DNA of 64,000 nt from Arachidicoccus sp. GTDB lineage: Bacteria; Bacteroidota; Bacteroidia; Chitinophagales; Chitinophagaceae. Position 1 is the first letter of the stretch, and the number at the start of each line of letters is the position of its first letter. The stretch lies in NCBI GenBank assembly GCA_028283605.1, contig JAPWKH010000022.1:1-64000 (forward strand), read 5' to 3'. Under the pieces are notes generated by a model. The model was given only the letters and a program-made list of their open reading frames with translations, was not told the origin of the DNA and made no database searches. Below are positions 27,627 through 38,082 of this stretch, one piece after another. A program made the position numbers and the translations under genes.

Positions 27627-27789
27627 GTTTATTTGGGATTGCAAAGGTAAATTTTTTTATTTGCCAGCCAAATATTTTTTAATAAAATTCAATTTTATTC
27701 ATATATAAACAGATGATAGTTATTAATAAAATATTTAATTAATAGGAGATTAATAAATACATTATTGTAAATTGCGACGCATTTTATAA

Positions 27790-28821
<1,032 letters not shown>

Positions 28822-28839
28822 TTATATCTTATTATTATA

Positions 28840-28868
28840 ACAAAAGCCGCATTTTTTGCGGCTTTTGT
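28840..28868 (+). terminator. Terminator of gap
   Basis: A perfect 11-bp stem (ACAAAAGCCGC at 28840-28850, GCGGCTTTTGT at 28858-28868) with a T-rich loop. It lies between the convergent gap and purA genes and could serve both. Confidence 0.85.
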
Positions 28869-28931
28869 TATATGCGGCCTTTTTTATAAAGCCTGTTAGA
28901 ATGTAGAAAAAAGATACTGTAATAAAAAATA

Positions 28932-30194
28932 TTACAGTATTATAAGTTGATCTCTTCCCGGACCGTTTGAAACATATTTTACATTCGTTCCTAAATAAGC
29001 ATTCAGATAAGCAATATAATCTTTCATATTTTGCGGCAGTTCGTTTGCTTCTTTAATGCTTGAAGTATCAGTATTCCAGCCTTTAAAAATTTTATAATTC
29101 GGAGTAATAGGAGAGCGCTCCATTTGCAATGGTACTTCCTGCGTTTCTTTATTATCAATTGTATAAGAGGTGCATATTTTCAATTCGTCAAAACTATCCA
29201 GGACATCTGCTTTAGTCATCACAATGTCGGTAACGCCATTAATCATGCAGGCATATTTTAATGCAACAAGATCTATCCAGCCGCAACGGCGCGGACGGCC
29301 TGTTGTGGCACCAAATTCATTGCCAAGTTTACGCAATTCTTCGCCGGTATTATCTTCCAGTTCGGTTGGGAAAGGCCCGCTGCCTACGCGCGTGCAATAC
29401 GATTTGGTAACGCCTAAAACTTGTTTTATCTTTTGAGGAGCTACTCCCAACCCGGTACAAACGCCGGCCGATATAGTATTAGATGAAGTTACATAAGGAT
29501 ACGTGCCGAAATCTATATCCAGCATGGCTGCTTGCGCGCCTTCGGCTAATACTTTTTTTCCTTCAGAAATTTTATTATTGATAAAATATTCTCCGTTTAC
29601 GATCTGGAAACTGCGCAAGTATTCAAGCGCTTCAAAAAAATCATCTTCCCACGAAGAAATATCTTCCGTAAAATTAAAATTGTCCAGTAGTTTCTGATGT
29701 TTCAACCTTAGCTTAATGTATTGCGATGTAAAATTTTTATTTAATAAATCGCCTACACGCAATGCATTTCTGCCGGTTTTATCCATATAAGCCGGGCCAA
29801 TTCCTTTTAATGTAGAACCTATTTTACCTTCGCCTTTGTACAATTCAGAAGCCTTATCAAGCGCCCGGTGAGTAGGTAAGATAAGATTGGTGCGGTGCGA
29901 TACGAATAAATTTTTTCTTACATCAATGCCAAAACTTTCTACAGTAGCGCATTCCTTTTTAAAAATTACAGGATCAAGTACAACGCCGCCACCAATAATA
30001 TTTTGTGTACCCTGATGAAATATTCCTGAAGGAATTTGATGCAAAACTACTTTCTTGCCATCTATATACAATGTGTGCCCTGCATTCGGGCCGCCCTGAA
30101 AACGCGCAACAATATCGTACGAAGGCGCAAAATAATCGACCACTTTTCCTTTGCCTTCATCGCCCCATTGCAAACCGAGGATAACATCTACCAT
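28932..30194 (-). CDS. purA: Adenylosuccinate synthetase
   Basis: This is a 420-residue enzyme that joins IMP and aspartate with GTP to make adenylosuccinate, the first committed step to AMP. The GTP/IMP-binding motif GLQWGDEGKGKVVD is at the N-terminus, and ARFQGGPNAGHTLY, KGIGPAYMDK and TGRPRRCGW all follow in order. The start at 30194 (MVDVILG) is chosen over 30224 because family members begin just before this motif and a -7 box lies between the two. The length is normal. Confidence 0.97.
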   Translation of the reverse strand: MVDVILGLQWGDEGKGKVVDYFAPSYDIVARFQGGPNAGHTLYIDGKKVVLHQIPSGIFHQGTQNIIGGGVVLDPVIFKKECATVESFGIDVRKNLFVSHRTNLILPTHRALDKASELYKGEGKIGSTLKGIGPAYMDKTGRNALRVGDLLNKNFTSQYIKLRLKHQKLLDNFNFTEDISSWEDDFFEALEYLRSFQIVNGEYFINNKISEGKKVLAEGAQAAMLDIDFGTYPYVTSSNTISAGVCTGLGVAPQKIKQVLGVTKSYCTRVGSGPFPTELEDNTGEELRKLGNEFGATTGRPRRCGWIDLVALKYACMINGVTDIVMTKADVLDSFDELKICTSYTIDNKETQEVPLQMERSPITPNYKIFKGWNTDTSSIKEANELPQNMKDYIAYLNAYLGTNVKYVSNGPGRDQLIIL

Positions 30195-30221
30195 TATTTT
30201 TTGGAATTGATTTAGAAAGCG

Positions 30222-30229
30222 CAAATGTA
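30222..30229 (-). promoter_or_regulatory. -7 box of purA
   Basis: The minus strand reads TACATTTG, an exact TAnnTTTG match 27 bp before the ATG at 30194. It overlaps the upstream alternative start, which supports the shorter protein. No -33 TTG was found at the standard spacing. Confidence 0.5.
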
Positions 30230-30394
30230 ATAATCAAAAGCATAAACATAGGATTTGCGCTATATTTTTTATTGAACCATATTAAAACTCATACAGGTAA
30301 ACCATGAATGCGCTTTACCGAAATGCAGATACAACAATTTTTATATAACAACAGAAAGGTTTTTTTTGATAAATTGCTTTATAAAAAATAATCT

Positions 30395-30784
30395 GTGTCA
30401 AAAGAATTTCAACAAAGAATCGACGAATCCGAAACTCGGCTTTTCAAAACCGTTTACCCTAATGAATTAAATCATTATCAAACTTTATTTGGCGGCGCAG
30501 CCTTATCAATTATGGACGATGTAGCTTTTATTACAGGCACACGCTTTTGCAGGTTGCCGTTGGTAACGGTATCAACAGACAAAGTAGAATTTAAAGTGCC
30601 TATTCCGCACGGCACCTTTATGGAAGCCATTGGCAGAGTAGAAAGCATAGGCAATACGAGCCTAAAAATCCGCGTAACGGTTTTTGTGGAATACATGTAT
30701 GAAGAACGCCGGGAAAAAGCGATAGAAGGCCTGTTTACAATGGTTGCCATAGATGAAAACAAAAAACCGATAAAGATTAAATAA
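30395..30784 (+). CDS. Acyl-CoA thioesterase (hotdog fold, YciA/BFIT-like)
   Basis: This is a 129-residue hotdog-fold thioesterase. The conserved segment NHYQTLFGGAALSIMDDVAF, with the catalytic Asp in the central helix, and the motif VTVSTDKVEFKVPIPHG are typical of the acyl-CoA hydrolase group. It hydrolyses acyl-CoA to fatty acid and CoA in the cytoplasm; chain preference is unknown. It starts at a GTG codon (30395). It is followed by a terminator, so it is separate from nrdB. Confidence 0.9.
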   Translation: MSKEFQQRIDESETRLFKTVYPNELNHYQTLFGGAALSIMDDVAFITGTRFCRLPLVTVSTDKVEFKVPIPHGTFMEAIGRVESIGNTSLKIRVTVFVEYMYEERREKAIEGLFTMVAIDENKKPIKIK

Positions 30785-30845
30785 TCTGTTATCATATAAC
30801 ATAATTTATCGACTTTGAAAAATATTTTTTTATTATATATTTTCG

Positions 30846-30868
30846 AAATGCCCTGTTAATGGGCATTT
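30846..30868 (+). terminator. Terminator of the thioesterase gene
   Basis: AAATGCCC (30846-30853) and GGGCATTT (30861-30868) form an 8-bp stem with a 7-nt loop. It is followed by a T-rich stretch. Confidence 0.65.
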
Positions 30869-30995
30869 ATTCGTTAGTTAATTTTTATACACATCTGTTG
30901 GAAAAATAAGTGCACTATTTCTTCAATGTGGTTGTAAACTTGCATTGTGATTCGATAAGTTTTTCTATCTCATCATTTTCAAGAAATTTACTATT

Positions 30996-31040
30996 CAGTG
31001 GCTTTCACCCTCAACCGGAGTGGTGAATTTTTCGCCCCTG
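30996..31040 (+). promoter_or_regulatory. Structured 5' leader element of nrdB
   Basis: There are two nested stems. The outer stem pairs CAGTGGC (30996-31002) with GCCCCTG (31034-31040), with one mismatch. The inner hairpin pairs TTCACC-CTC (31004-31012) with GAG-T-GGTGAA (31018-31027), with one bulged T and an AACCG loop. The element ends 51 bp before the nrdB start. A run of five T after the inner hairpin (31028-31032) would let it act as an attenuator. A weak -7 box (TAAACTTG at 30935) would place it in the transcript. No known riboswitch class was recognised. The rest of the 30785-31091 gap holds only the upstream terminator. Confidence 0.5.
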
Positions 31041-31091
31041 ACGGTAATAAGAAGATAAATAAAATACTATAACCATTAAAAATATATAACC

Positions 31092-32057
31092 ATGGAAGAT
31101 GAAATTTTATTGAAGGAAAATCGAGACCGGTTTGTGATCCTTCCGATTAATTATCCGAAAATTTGGGAAAAATACAAAAATCATGAAGCAAGTTTTTGGA
31201 CGGCAGAAGAAATCGATTTAAGTGCAGATTTAAAAGATTGGGCGAGCCTTAACGATGGCGAGCGGCATTTTATTTCGCATGTGTTGGCGTTCTTCGCGGC
31301 AAGTGATGGCATTGTAAATGAAAATCTTGCGGTTAATTTCATGAGCGAAGTACAACTGCCCGAAGCTCGCTGTTTTTACGGTTTTCAGATAATGATGGAA
31401 AATATTCATTCCGAAACCTACGCGCTTTTAATAGATACATATATTAAAGATCCAAAACAAAAAGATGAATTTTTTCATGCAATTGATACCATTCCTGCGG
31501 TAAAGAGAAAAGCCGAATGGGCTTTACGCTGGATTGAAAATGGAAACTTTGCAGAAAGATTGGTAGCATTTGCTGCGGTAGAAGGAATATTCTTCAGTGG
31601 GAGCTTTTGTTCTATTTTCTGGTTAAAGAAAAGGGGCTTAATGCCCGGATTAACATTCTCAAATGAATTGATCTCTCGCGATGAAGGCTTGCATTGCGAA
31701 TTTGCATGTTTATTGTATTCCATGCTGAAGAATAAATTGTCTGAAGAAGAAGCCGTAAAAATAATTACAGATGCAGTAGAAATAGAAAAAGAATTTATTA
31801 CGGAAGCATTGCCTGTAAAACTAATCGGTATGAATGCTGACCTGATGAAACAGTATATTGAATTTGTCGCGGACAGATGGATTGGCGAATTGGGTTATAC
31901 ACCCGTATATGGATCAACCAATCCGTTCGATTTCATGGATATGATTTCATTACAGGGAAAAACAAATTTCTTCGAAAAACGTGTAGGCGATTATCAAAAA
32001 TCCGGAGTGAGCAGTTTGAAAGGCGAAGATGTGTTTTCTGTAGATGAAGACTTTTAA
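31092..32057 (+). CDS. nrdB: Ribonucleotide reductase class Ia, β subunit
   Basis: This is a 321-residue R2 subunit that holds the di-iron centre and tyrosyl radical needed to reduce ribonucleotides. Iron-ligand segments are visible: [35 protein letters not shown], and [14 protein letters not shown]. The C-terminus (FSVDEDF) is the usual acidic/aromatic tail that docks to NrdA. It lies upstream of nrdA with a 350-bp gap that contains a decayed small gene. The gap may still be co-transcribed, since no clear terminator is present. Confidence 0.96.
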   Translation: MEDEILLKENRDRFVILPINYPKIWEKYKNHEASFWTAEEIDLSADLKDWASLNDGERHFISHVLAFFAASDGIVNENLAVNFMSEVQLPEARCFYGFQIMMENIHSETYALLIDTYIKDPKQKDEFFHAIDTIPAVKRKAEWALRWIENGNFAERLVAFAAVEGIFFSGSFCSIFWLKKRGLMPGLTFSNELISRDEGLHCEFACLLYSMLKNKLSEEEAVKIITDAVEIEKEFITEALPVKLIGMNADLMKQYIEFVADRWIGELGYTPVYGSTNPFDFMDMISLQGKTNFFEKRVGDYQKSGVSSLKGEDVFSVDEDF

Positions 32058-32123
32058 GAAATTATAAATGATGAATTATAAATGATAAATGATTTTTTGA
32101 TTTGAACTATAATAAAAATAACG

Positions 32124-32321
32124 ATGGCAAGAAGAACTGTTTTCTATGATGAAAATAATAACGAATTGGATTGTTATATTAATGATAAAGGGAAGATATA
32201 TATTAGGAGTTGGACAAAAAGAAGAAGATTATTATAGCGGGGCTTCATTACTTTAGATAAAGAAGATGTTAGCCAACTTATTAAACTCTTAGTCGAATTA
32301 CAAGAAGAAATGGCAGATTAA
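32124..32321 (+). pseudogene. Decayed ~65-residue protein gene between nrdB and nrdA
   Basis: ATG at 32124 opens a frame (MARRTVFYDENNNELDCY, then INDKGKIYI) that breaks near 32205 in an AGGAGTT stretch. The +1/-1 frames continue it as GQKEEDYYSGAS and then, after a second break near 32248, as ITLDKEDVSQLIKLLVELQ, ending at TAA 32319-32321. Two single-base shifts restore one reading frame of about 65 residues. No family was recognised. Just upstream (32058-32098) is a short direct repeat of ATAAATGAT-type units. The remaining DNA up to 32407 holds nothing else convincing. Confidence 0.6.
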
Positions 32322-32407
32322 GAAATAAGAAAGATTTCAACATTCAAACAATATAACATTGCAACAATTAAACATTACTAATTACTCATTAAAATAAATT
32401 TTAAACC

Positions 32408-34834
32408 ATGTTTGTAATAAAAAGAAACGGTAAAGAAGAAACCGTAAAATTCGACAAGATTACGGCAAGGATCCAAAAGCTTTGTTACGGATTAAATCCG
32501 CAATTTGTAGAGCCGCTTAAAGTGGCCGTTAAAGTTATTGAAGGGCTGTATGATGGTGTTCCTACAACCGAGTTAGACAATCTTGCTGCTGAAACAGCTG
32601 CTTCTCTCAGCGTGCTGCATCCCGATTACAGCTTGCTTGCTTCCAGAATTGCTGTAAGCAACCTGCACAAGAATACCACAAAATCATTCTCACAAACCAT
32701 TAAAAAGCTTTACGAATATGTAGAGCCTAAAACAGGCTTGCACAGTCCGCTGATTGATGAAGCCGTTTATCACGTAGTAAAAGAAAATGCGCATTTGCTG
32801 GATTCTACAATTATCTATGACAGAGATTTTTCGTTTGATTACTTCGGATTTAAAACATTGGAACGTTCTTATTTATTGAAATTAAACGGAAAAATTGTAG
32901 AACGTCCGCAACATTTATATATGCGTGTGGCTGTGGGCATTCATCTAAACGATATTGAACAGGTCATTAAAACCTATAATCTCCTTTCAGAAAAATGGTT
33001 TACACATGGAACACCTACCTTATTTAATGCCGGCACGCCAAAACCACAAATGTCTTCCTGCTTTTTGTTGACCATGAAAGATGACAGCATTGAGGGCATT
33101 TATGACACTTTGAAGCAAACTGCAAAAATTTCTCAATCTGCAGGTGGTATCGGCTTAAGCATTCACAACATTCGGGCAACAGGTTCTTATATCAGTGGTA
33201 CAAACGGAACAAGCAATGGCATTATTCCCATGTTGCGTGTGTTTAATGATACGGCGCGTTATGTAGATCAAGGTGGCGGAAAACGCAAAGGCGCTTTTGC
33301 CGTTTATTTGGAACCTTGGCATGCAGATGTTTTCGAATTTTTGGATTTAAGAAAAAATCATGGCAAAGAAGAAATGCGCGCGCGCGATTTATTTTATGCA
33401 CTTTGGATTCCCGATTTGTTCATGCAGCGCGTGGAAGAAAATGGAGATTGGAGTTTGATGTGCCCACATGAATGCCCGGGCTTGGCAGATACTTGGGGTG
33501 AAGAATTTGAAAAATTATATACAAGCTACGAAGAGGCAGGTAAAGCTCGCAAAACTGTAAAGGCACAAGATGTATGGTTTGCCATACTCGATGCACAAAT
33601 TGAAACCGGCACACCATATTTACTATACAAAGATGCGGCTAACAGAAAGTCCAATCAACAACATTTAGGCACTATCAAGAACTCAAATCTTTGTACTGAA
33701 ATTATTGAATATTGTTCTCCCGATGAAATAGCTGTTTGTAATTTAGCTTCTATTGCACTGCCTCGTTTTGTAGAAAATGGCGCATTTGATCACAATAAAT
33801 TGTATGAGGTAACTTATCAGGCAGCAGTAAATTTGAACAAGGTCATTGACAGAAATTATTATCCTGTATATGAAGCACAAAAGAGTAATCTTCGTCATCG
33901 CCCGATTGGTTTAGGTGTACAGGGTTTGGCAGATGCATTTGTCAAAATGCGTTACCCATTTGAAAGTGAGGAAGCTAAAAAGCTAAATAAAGAAATTGCC
34001 GAAACTATGTATTTCGCGGCCATGACTGCTTCGAAAGACCTGGCAAAAATAGAAGGCGCTTATGAAACATTTGAAGGATCTCCGTTATCTCGCGGTATGT
34101 TCCAATTCGACTTTTGGAATGTAGTTCCAACCAATCGTTGGGATTGGCAGGCACTACAAAAAGAAATAAAAGAATTTGGCGTAAGAAATTCTTTATTGAT
34201 AGCGCCTATGCCTACTGCATCTACATCGCAAATATTGGGAAACAATGAATGTTTTGAACCTTTTACTTCCAACTTATATGTTCGTCGTGTGTTGAGCGGT
34301 GAGTTCGTAATCGTCAATAAATATTTGTTACAGGATTTAGTGCAGCTCGGATTATGGAACGAAACCATGAAAAACAAAATCATGGCTTCAAATGGCTCTA
34401 TTCAAAATATTGCTGAAATACCGGACGATATAAAAGAATTATACAAAACCGTTTGGGAAATAAAACAACGCACGTTGATTGATATGGCTGCCGACCGCGG
34501 CGCATACATTTGTCAATCACAGTCGTTGAATTTATTTGTACAATCGCCCAGCAAATCCAAATTAACAAGCATGCACTTTTATGCATGGAAAAAAGGCTTA
34601 AAAACGGGCATGTATTATTTACGCACTCAAGCCGCTACACAGGCTGTACAGTTTACCGTAAAAAAACAAGCTGAAGAACAAGTTGCACCTGTAGTTACAA
34701 AAAATGATTTACCTGTTCAGCAACCGGAAGTTTCTAATATGTCGGTAAGTGCGCCTACAGAAAATACAGATCTGAATGCCTTAACCGGGGGCGCTTGCCC
34801 GTTGGATGGCAGTTGTGAAGCGTGCAGTTCGTAA
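32408..34834 (+). CDS. nrdA: Ribonucleotide reductase class Ia, α subunit
   Basis: This is an 808-residue catalytic subunit. The N-terminal ATP cone ([20 protein letters not shown], residues ~2-90) provides overall activity control. Active-site cysteines are in [18 protein letters not shown] and [10 protein letters not shown]; the radical-transfer segment is near the C-terminus. The last residues ([12 protein letters not shown]) carry the CxxC pair that is re-reduced by thioredoxin or glutaredoxin. The linker before it is Val/Gln/Thr-rich. It forms the holoenzyme with NrdB from the preceding gene. Confidence 0.97.
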   Translation: MFVIKRNGKEETVKFDKITARIQKLCYGLNPQFVEPLKVAVKVIEGLYDGVPTTELDNLAAETAASLSVLHPDYSLLASRIAVSNLHKNTTKSFSQTIKKLYEYVEPKTGLHSPLIDEAVYHVVKENAHLLDSTIIYDRDFSFDYFGFKTLERSYLLKLNGKIVERPQHLYMRVAVGIHLNDIEQVIKTYNLLSEKWFTHGTPTLFNAGTPKPQMSSCFLLTMKDDSIEGIYDTLKQTAKISQSAGGIGLSIHNIRATGSYISGTNGTSNGIIPMLRVFNDTARYVDQGGGKRKGAFAVYLEPWHADVFEFLDLRKNHGKEEMRARDLFYALWIPDLFMQRVEENGDWSLMCPHECPGLADTWGEEFEKLYTSYEEAGKARKTVKAQDVWFAILDAQIETGTPYLLYKDAANRKSNQQHLGTIKNSNLCTEIIEYCSPDEIAVCNLASIALPRFVENGAFDHNKLYEVTYQAAVNLNKVIDRNYYPVYEAQKSNLRHRPIGLGVQGLADAFVKMRYPFESEEAKKLNKEIAETMYFAAMTASKDLAKIEGAYETFEGSPLSRGMFQFDFWNVVPTNRWDWQALQKEIKEFGVRNSLLIAPMPTASTSQILGNNECFEPFTSNLYVRRVLSGEFVIVNKYLLQDLVQLGLWNETMKNKIMASNGSIQNIAEIPDDIKELYKTVWEIKQRTLIDMAADRGAYICQSQSLNLFVQSPSKSKLTSMHFYAWKKGLKTGMYYLRTQAATQAVQFTVKKQAEEQVAPVVTKNDLPVQQPEVSNMSVSAPTENTDLNALTGGACPLDGSCEACSS

Positions 34835-34865
34835 TAATTTTTTTCTTTAATGATTCCACAAAAAT

Positions 34866-34897
34866 TGCCTTGAGTGTAAAAGCTCAGGGCATTTTTT
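34866..34897 (+). terminator. Terminator of nrdA
   Basis: TGCCTTGAG (34866-34874) pairs with CTCAGGGCA (34883-34891) with one G-T wobble, followed by six T residues. It starts 32 bp after the stop codon. Confidence 0.8.
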
Positions 34898-34996
34898 GCA
34901 ATTATAATTTCCCCATTGCTATAAGAAAATTCGTTTAGAATGAAATGTTTATTTTTTCATTCTAACTAAATTCATTGTTGGATAAAGAAAATGCAA

Positions 34997-35935
34997 TCAA
35001 CTAACCAGTCGCGCATAACTATCAACAAACCTATGGAACGGATTTAATTTTTCGTACATAAAATTGTAAGAAATTATCCCGGCTGCAGCGCATATTACGC
35101 CGGCAACCACATCCAGCAGATAATGATGATTTGCATACACGGCTGTAGACCAAATACCTAACATTACTATACAGAAAAAAACAAGCGCATACCAACGCTG
35201 CCTGTTTTTTATTGCATGGTAAAGAACAATAGTTGGATAAGAAGCATGCAAAGAAGGCATAGCAGCAAACACGTTGGAGCTTTGTGCGTATAGTCCTTGA
35301 AAAATATGAACATGAAAATAATTATCAAAACGCCCTAACCCTGCTGTATTGCCCGGCGTATGCGCATTAAATGCGAAACCATGCAGTTCTATATACCAAG
35401 GCGGCGCCGAAGGGCACAAATAATAAATTACAAATCCTATTAAATTTACCCATAAAAAAGTAAGTGCAAAATTGATATAACCTTTCCGCTTATTTGTATA
35501 AAAAAGATATACACCAAATAAGATAGGTACAGGCATCCAGCATAAATAAAAAAAACCGGCAAAAATATCCGCAACAGTACAATGGTGCTGCCAGAAATAT
35601 TCATTCAGCGTTACTATTTTCCCCTCGGCCTTTATTCCAAACCATGATTTTTCCAGCTCATAAATATCCTTTATATGTACTGTGGAAAATTGATAATTAG
35701 GAAAGCCTTTCATAAAATCAAACAACACCCAAAACGCAATAAATATGGAAAACGCGAGGATAAACTTCCTGCTTCCGGAACTTAAATAATATAATGTATT
35801 AAATAATATTACTAAGACTAATTGCTCCGTTTTGTAACCGATAAAAATATTACAGAGGATGAGATAAAGTGCAGAAATGCCAAAAGTGAGCAATATCCTT
35901 TTCACTGTAAATGTTGCAGGGCGTGTATTCTCCAA
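34997..35935 (-). CDS. AUR1/PAP2-like membrane transferase (candidate inositol-phosphoceramide synthase)
   Basis: This is a 312-residue protein with about eight membrane helices. It has PAP2-superfamily catalytic motifs: FAAMPSLHASYPTIVLYH (conserved SLHA) and a later AVYANHHYLLDVVAGV with the His and Asp of the third motif. The arrangement resembles fungal AUR1 and mycobacterial/Bacteroidota relatives that transfer a phospho-head-group from phosphatidylinositol to ceramide. It ends an operon-like series that includes inositol-phosphate synthase and a CDP-alcohol phosphatidyltransferase, which supports inositol as the head group. A lipid phosphatase role is the main alternative. Confidence 0.72.
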   Translation of the reverse strand: MENTRPATFTVKRILLTFGISALYLILCNIFIGYKTEQLVLVILFNTLYYLSSGSRKFILAFSIFIAFWVLFDFMKGFPNYQFSTVHIKDIYELEKSWFGIKAEGKIVTLNEYFWQHHCTVADIFAGFFYLCWMPVPILFGVYLFYTNKRKGYINFALTFLWVNLIGFVIYYLCPSAPPWYIELHGFAFNAHTPGNTAGLGRFDNYFHVHIFQGLYAQSSNVFAAMPSLHASYPTIVLYHAIKNRQRWYALVFFCIVMLGIWSTAVYANHHYLLDVVAGVICAAAGIISYNFMYEKLNPFHRFVDSYARLVS

Positions 35936-35952
35936 AGTCGGTAATATTTATT

Positions 35953-36618
35953 TTATGCTATTGGTTCCGATTGGTTTTGGCTGGTTTTCGATGCAGATTT
36001 TTTCTTTGGAAAACCGGAAACAAAAATCAAATCCCAAACAGAAGAACTTACGCCAAATCCTTTAGTTTGGTCTTGATAATGATGCAGCATGTGGTGCTGC
36101 TTTATCTTTTTCATTAGCGAAGATTTAAAATTGTGGTGATGCATGGCATAATGCAGCATGTCGTAAATCAAATATCCTGTAATAAAACCCGGAAAGAAGC
36201 TATACAATGCAGGTTTTGAAAAGAACAACGAGAAAACCCAGTAAAACAAAATTGCCAATGGAATGCTTACAGACGGCGGCATTACAAGGCGCAGCCTGTC
36301 TTTAGGATAATCATGATGCACGCCGTGAAAAATAAAATGCAGCCTTAATCCCCACGATGATTTTGGGACAAAATGAAATATAAATCTGTGCAGTACATAT
36401 TCTGTCAGGCTCCAGACAATTAAGCCGATTGCGTAATATTCAAAAAAGAATAAACCGCTGCAATGCCCTGCAGCAAAGGCTTTCCACGAAAAGAAAGCAA
36501 TTGCGGGAATAAATATATATAATGGTACGGTGAAATGTACTTTTGATAAACTTTCCAGAAACGTGCTTTTAAACATTCTGGTAGATTCTTCCGAATTGGA
36601 AACAAAATTTTTTGCCAT
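35953..36618 (-). CDS. Fatty-acid hydroxylase/sterol desaturase-family membrane enzyme
   Basis: This is a 221-residue di-iron membrane hydroxylase with four hydrophobic helices. The conserved His boxes are present: HRFIFHF, HFIFHGVHHDYP, HYAMHHH and QHHMLHHYQD. In eukaryotes this superfamily includes the sphingolipid fatty-acid 2-hydroxylase and the sphinganine C4-hydroxylase. It lies 17 bp upstream of the AUR1-like gene in transcription order, which suggests that it hydroxylates the ceramide made by this locus. The exact carbon is unknown. Confidence 0.8.
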   Translation of the reverse strand: MAKNFVSNSEESTRMFKSTFLESLSKVHFTVPLYIFIPAIAFFSWKAFAAGHCSGLFFFEYYAIGLIVWSLTEYVLHRFIFHFVPKSSWGLRLHFIFHGVHHDYPKDRLRLVMPPSVSIPLAILFYWVFSLFFSKPALYSFFPGFITGYLIYDMLHYAMHHHNFKSSLMKKIKQHHMLHHYQDQTKGFGVSSSVWDLIFVSGFPKKKSASKTSQNQSEPIA

Positions 36619-36649
36619 GATAAATCCTCCTTTTATTGCGAAAAAGTTT

Positions 36650-37249
36650 TTAGCTTTCTTCCTCTTTCTTCACATCTGTCAAGCGTTCAACTTCTTCTTG
36701 TCCAGTTTTTATATTTTTGCCGCGTAGTTCAACATACACAACATGCGGATTCCAAAATGAACCTCCTTTGATATAAATAAATATGCTGTTCATATACGCC
36801 AGCGCATTATTTATTTTCCCGCATGTTTTCCAATCTCCTCCTTTCGTTTGTATCAGATACATGTGGTATTTTTTATACGATACAAACCAAAATTCATAAG
36901 TGTTTTCTTTCGTTTTATGAATATTTAATCCGTAAGCAAATTTACGTTGAATAAAGTTTAATTCCCTTTTTTCTCCTTTTGGCGAGTCGCCGTACCTAAG
37001 CCAATAAGTCGTCAATGGTTTATTTAAATCCACCTTATTATTTACAATATTCAGATCGCATGATATGGTGTTGATATTCGGCGTTCTTTGCAGGTAAAAC
37101 ATTCTGTTCGGCGTGCTTGGCGGTATAGGATATTCCACTCCTTCGCGCGTAATTCCGGATTGCGCCGATAAATTTAACTGAGTAAAAAACAAAAATGCAA
37201 CAAGTAAAAATCCGGTAATATTTTTAAAAGATATCAATCTCAAATTCAT
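36650..37249 (-). CDS. Exported DUF4833-like protein of the inositol-lipid cluster
   Basis: This is a 199-residue protein with a signal peptide (ITGFLLVAFLFFTQLNLSAQ) and a compact β-rich domain (MFYLQRTPNINTISCDLNI, TTYWLRYGD, YEFWFVSYKKYHMYLIQ). It resembles DUF4833, whose role is unknown. Its ATG overlaps the last 4 bases of the upstream CDP-alcohol phosphatidyltransferase, so translation is coupled. A periplasmic role in inositol-lipid handling is possible. The family name is from resemblance, not search. Confidence 0.6.
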   Translation of the reverse strand: MNLRLISFKNITGFLLVAFLFFTQLNLSAQSGITREGVEYPIPPSTPNRMFYLQRTPNINTISCDLNIVNNKVDLNKPLTTYWLRYGDSPKGEKRELNFIQRKFAYGLNIHKTKENTYEFWFVSYKKYHMYLIQTKGGDWKTCGKINNALAYMNSIFIYIKGGSFWNPHVVYVELRGKNIKTGQEEVERLTDVKKEEES

Positions 37250-37968
37250 TGTTCTGTTTTCTTTTTTTTATCTAAAGCATCCAATTGAATTTTGGCGTCT
37301 CTTATTCTTTTAAACGCCGTAATATTCGTAAGAAAAGCCATCACGGTAATAGGAATTGTAAAGATGGACATTGTTTCGAACAAGTGATATTTAGTAATGC
37401 TGCGCACATACCATTTATAATCTCCGCCTATGAAGTGAGAAGCTACGCCGCATGCAATTGCAGACAATCCAATCAATACAACTCTTTCCGGGCGCTGCAT
37501 CCAGCCGCCTTTATTTTGAATGCCCAACCCTTCGCTGCGCGCTCTTGTATAACTTACCATCATAGAACCGATCATGGCAATGAAGGCGAACAGAGAACTT
37601 AAAAAATAATGCTTTGCAATAAGATAATAGCAAATGCCCAAAAACAAAATCAATTCGCTGTATCTGTCCAAAACCGAATCATAAAACGCGCCGAAGGAAG
37701 AAGACATTTTTCCAATACGCGCTACCTGACCGTCCAGCATATCAAATAAGCCTGCAAACAAAATCAATGCGCCGGCCCAGCCTACATATCTGAAATCGCC
37801 TCGTGGTTTATCTTCTGCGCCAAAAATGAAAATAATTGCCACGCCTATATTCAGTATGAGTCCAATGGAACTTACCCCATTTGGAGTTATACCAATTTTG
37901 ATGAGCATTTTCACAAACGGGTCAATTACTTTATATATTTCTTTTTGCAGGCGATCCCTTAACTTCAT
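37246..37968 (-). CDS. CDP-alcohol phosphatidyltransferase (candidate PI-phosphate synthase)
   Basis: This is a 240-residue membrane enzyme with the full class signature D-x2-DG-x2-AR-x8-G-x3-D-x3-D, seen from MLDGQVARIGKMSSSF through AFYDSVLDRYSE. It transfers a phosphatidyl group from CDP-diacylglycerol to an alcohol. Together with inositol-phosphate synthase and a PgpA-type phosphatase in the same run of genes, the most likely acceptor is inositol 1-phosphate, giving PI-phosphate. Phosphatidylglycerol-phosphate synthase is the main alternative. Its stop overlaps the next gene by 4 bp. Confidence 0.8.
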   Translation of the reverse strand: MKLRDRLQKEIYKVIDPFVKMLIKIGITPNGVSSIGLILNIGVAIIFIFGAEDKPRGDFRYVGWAGALILFAGLFDMLDGQVARIGKMSSSFGAFYDSVLDRYSELILFLGICYYLIAKHYFLSSLFAFIAMIGSMMVSYTRARSEGLGIQNKGGWMQRPERVVLIGLSAIACGVASHFIGGDYKWYVRSITKYHLFETMSIFTIPITVMAFLTNITAFKRIRDAKIQLDALDKKKKTEQ

Positions 37969-38082
37969 TCGTGCGTATTATTTTTTCAGTTATAGAACTG
38001 AAGCCTTGTAATTGATTTTAATTATTGTTCAAAATTAAACAATAGTTTGTTACATATCGGTCGATTATTAATGTATTGATTT

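Noticed and set aside
30915-30992. Minus-strand peptide-like frame (KFLENDEIEKLIESQ...) upstream of nrdB
   Set aside because: It has no start codon and is preceded by stops; it may be a relic, but there is not enough to call a gene.
30990-31002. Cobalamin-type riboswitch suggested by CAGTGGC (complement of the B12-box GCCACTG)
   Set aside because: The motif is on the wrong strand for nrdB and the other conserved parts of the riboswitch are absent.
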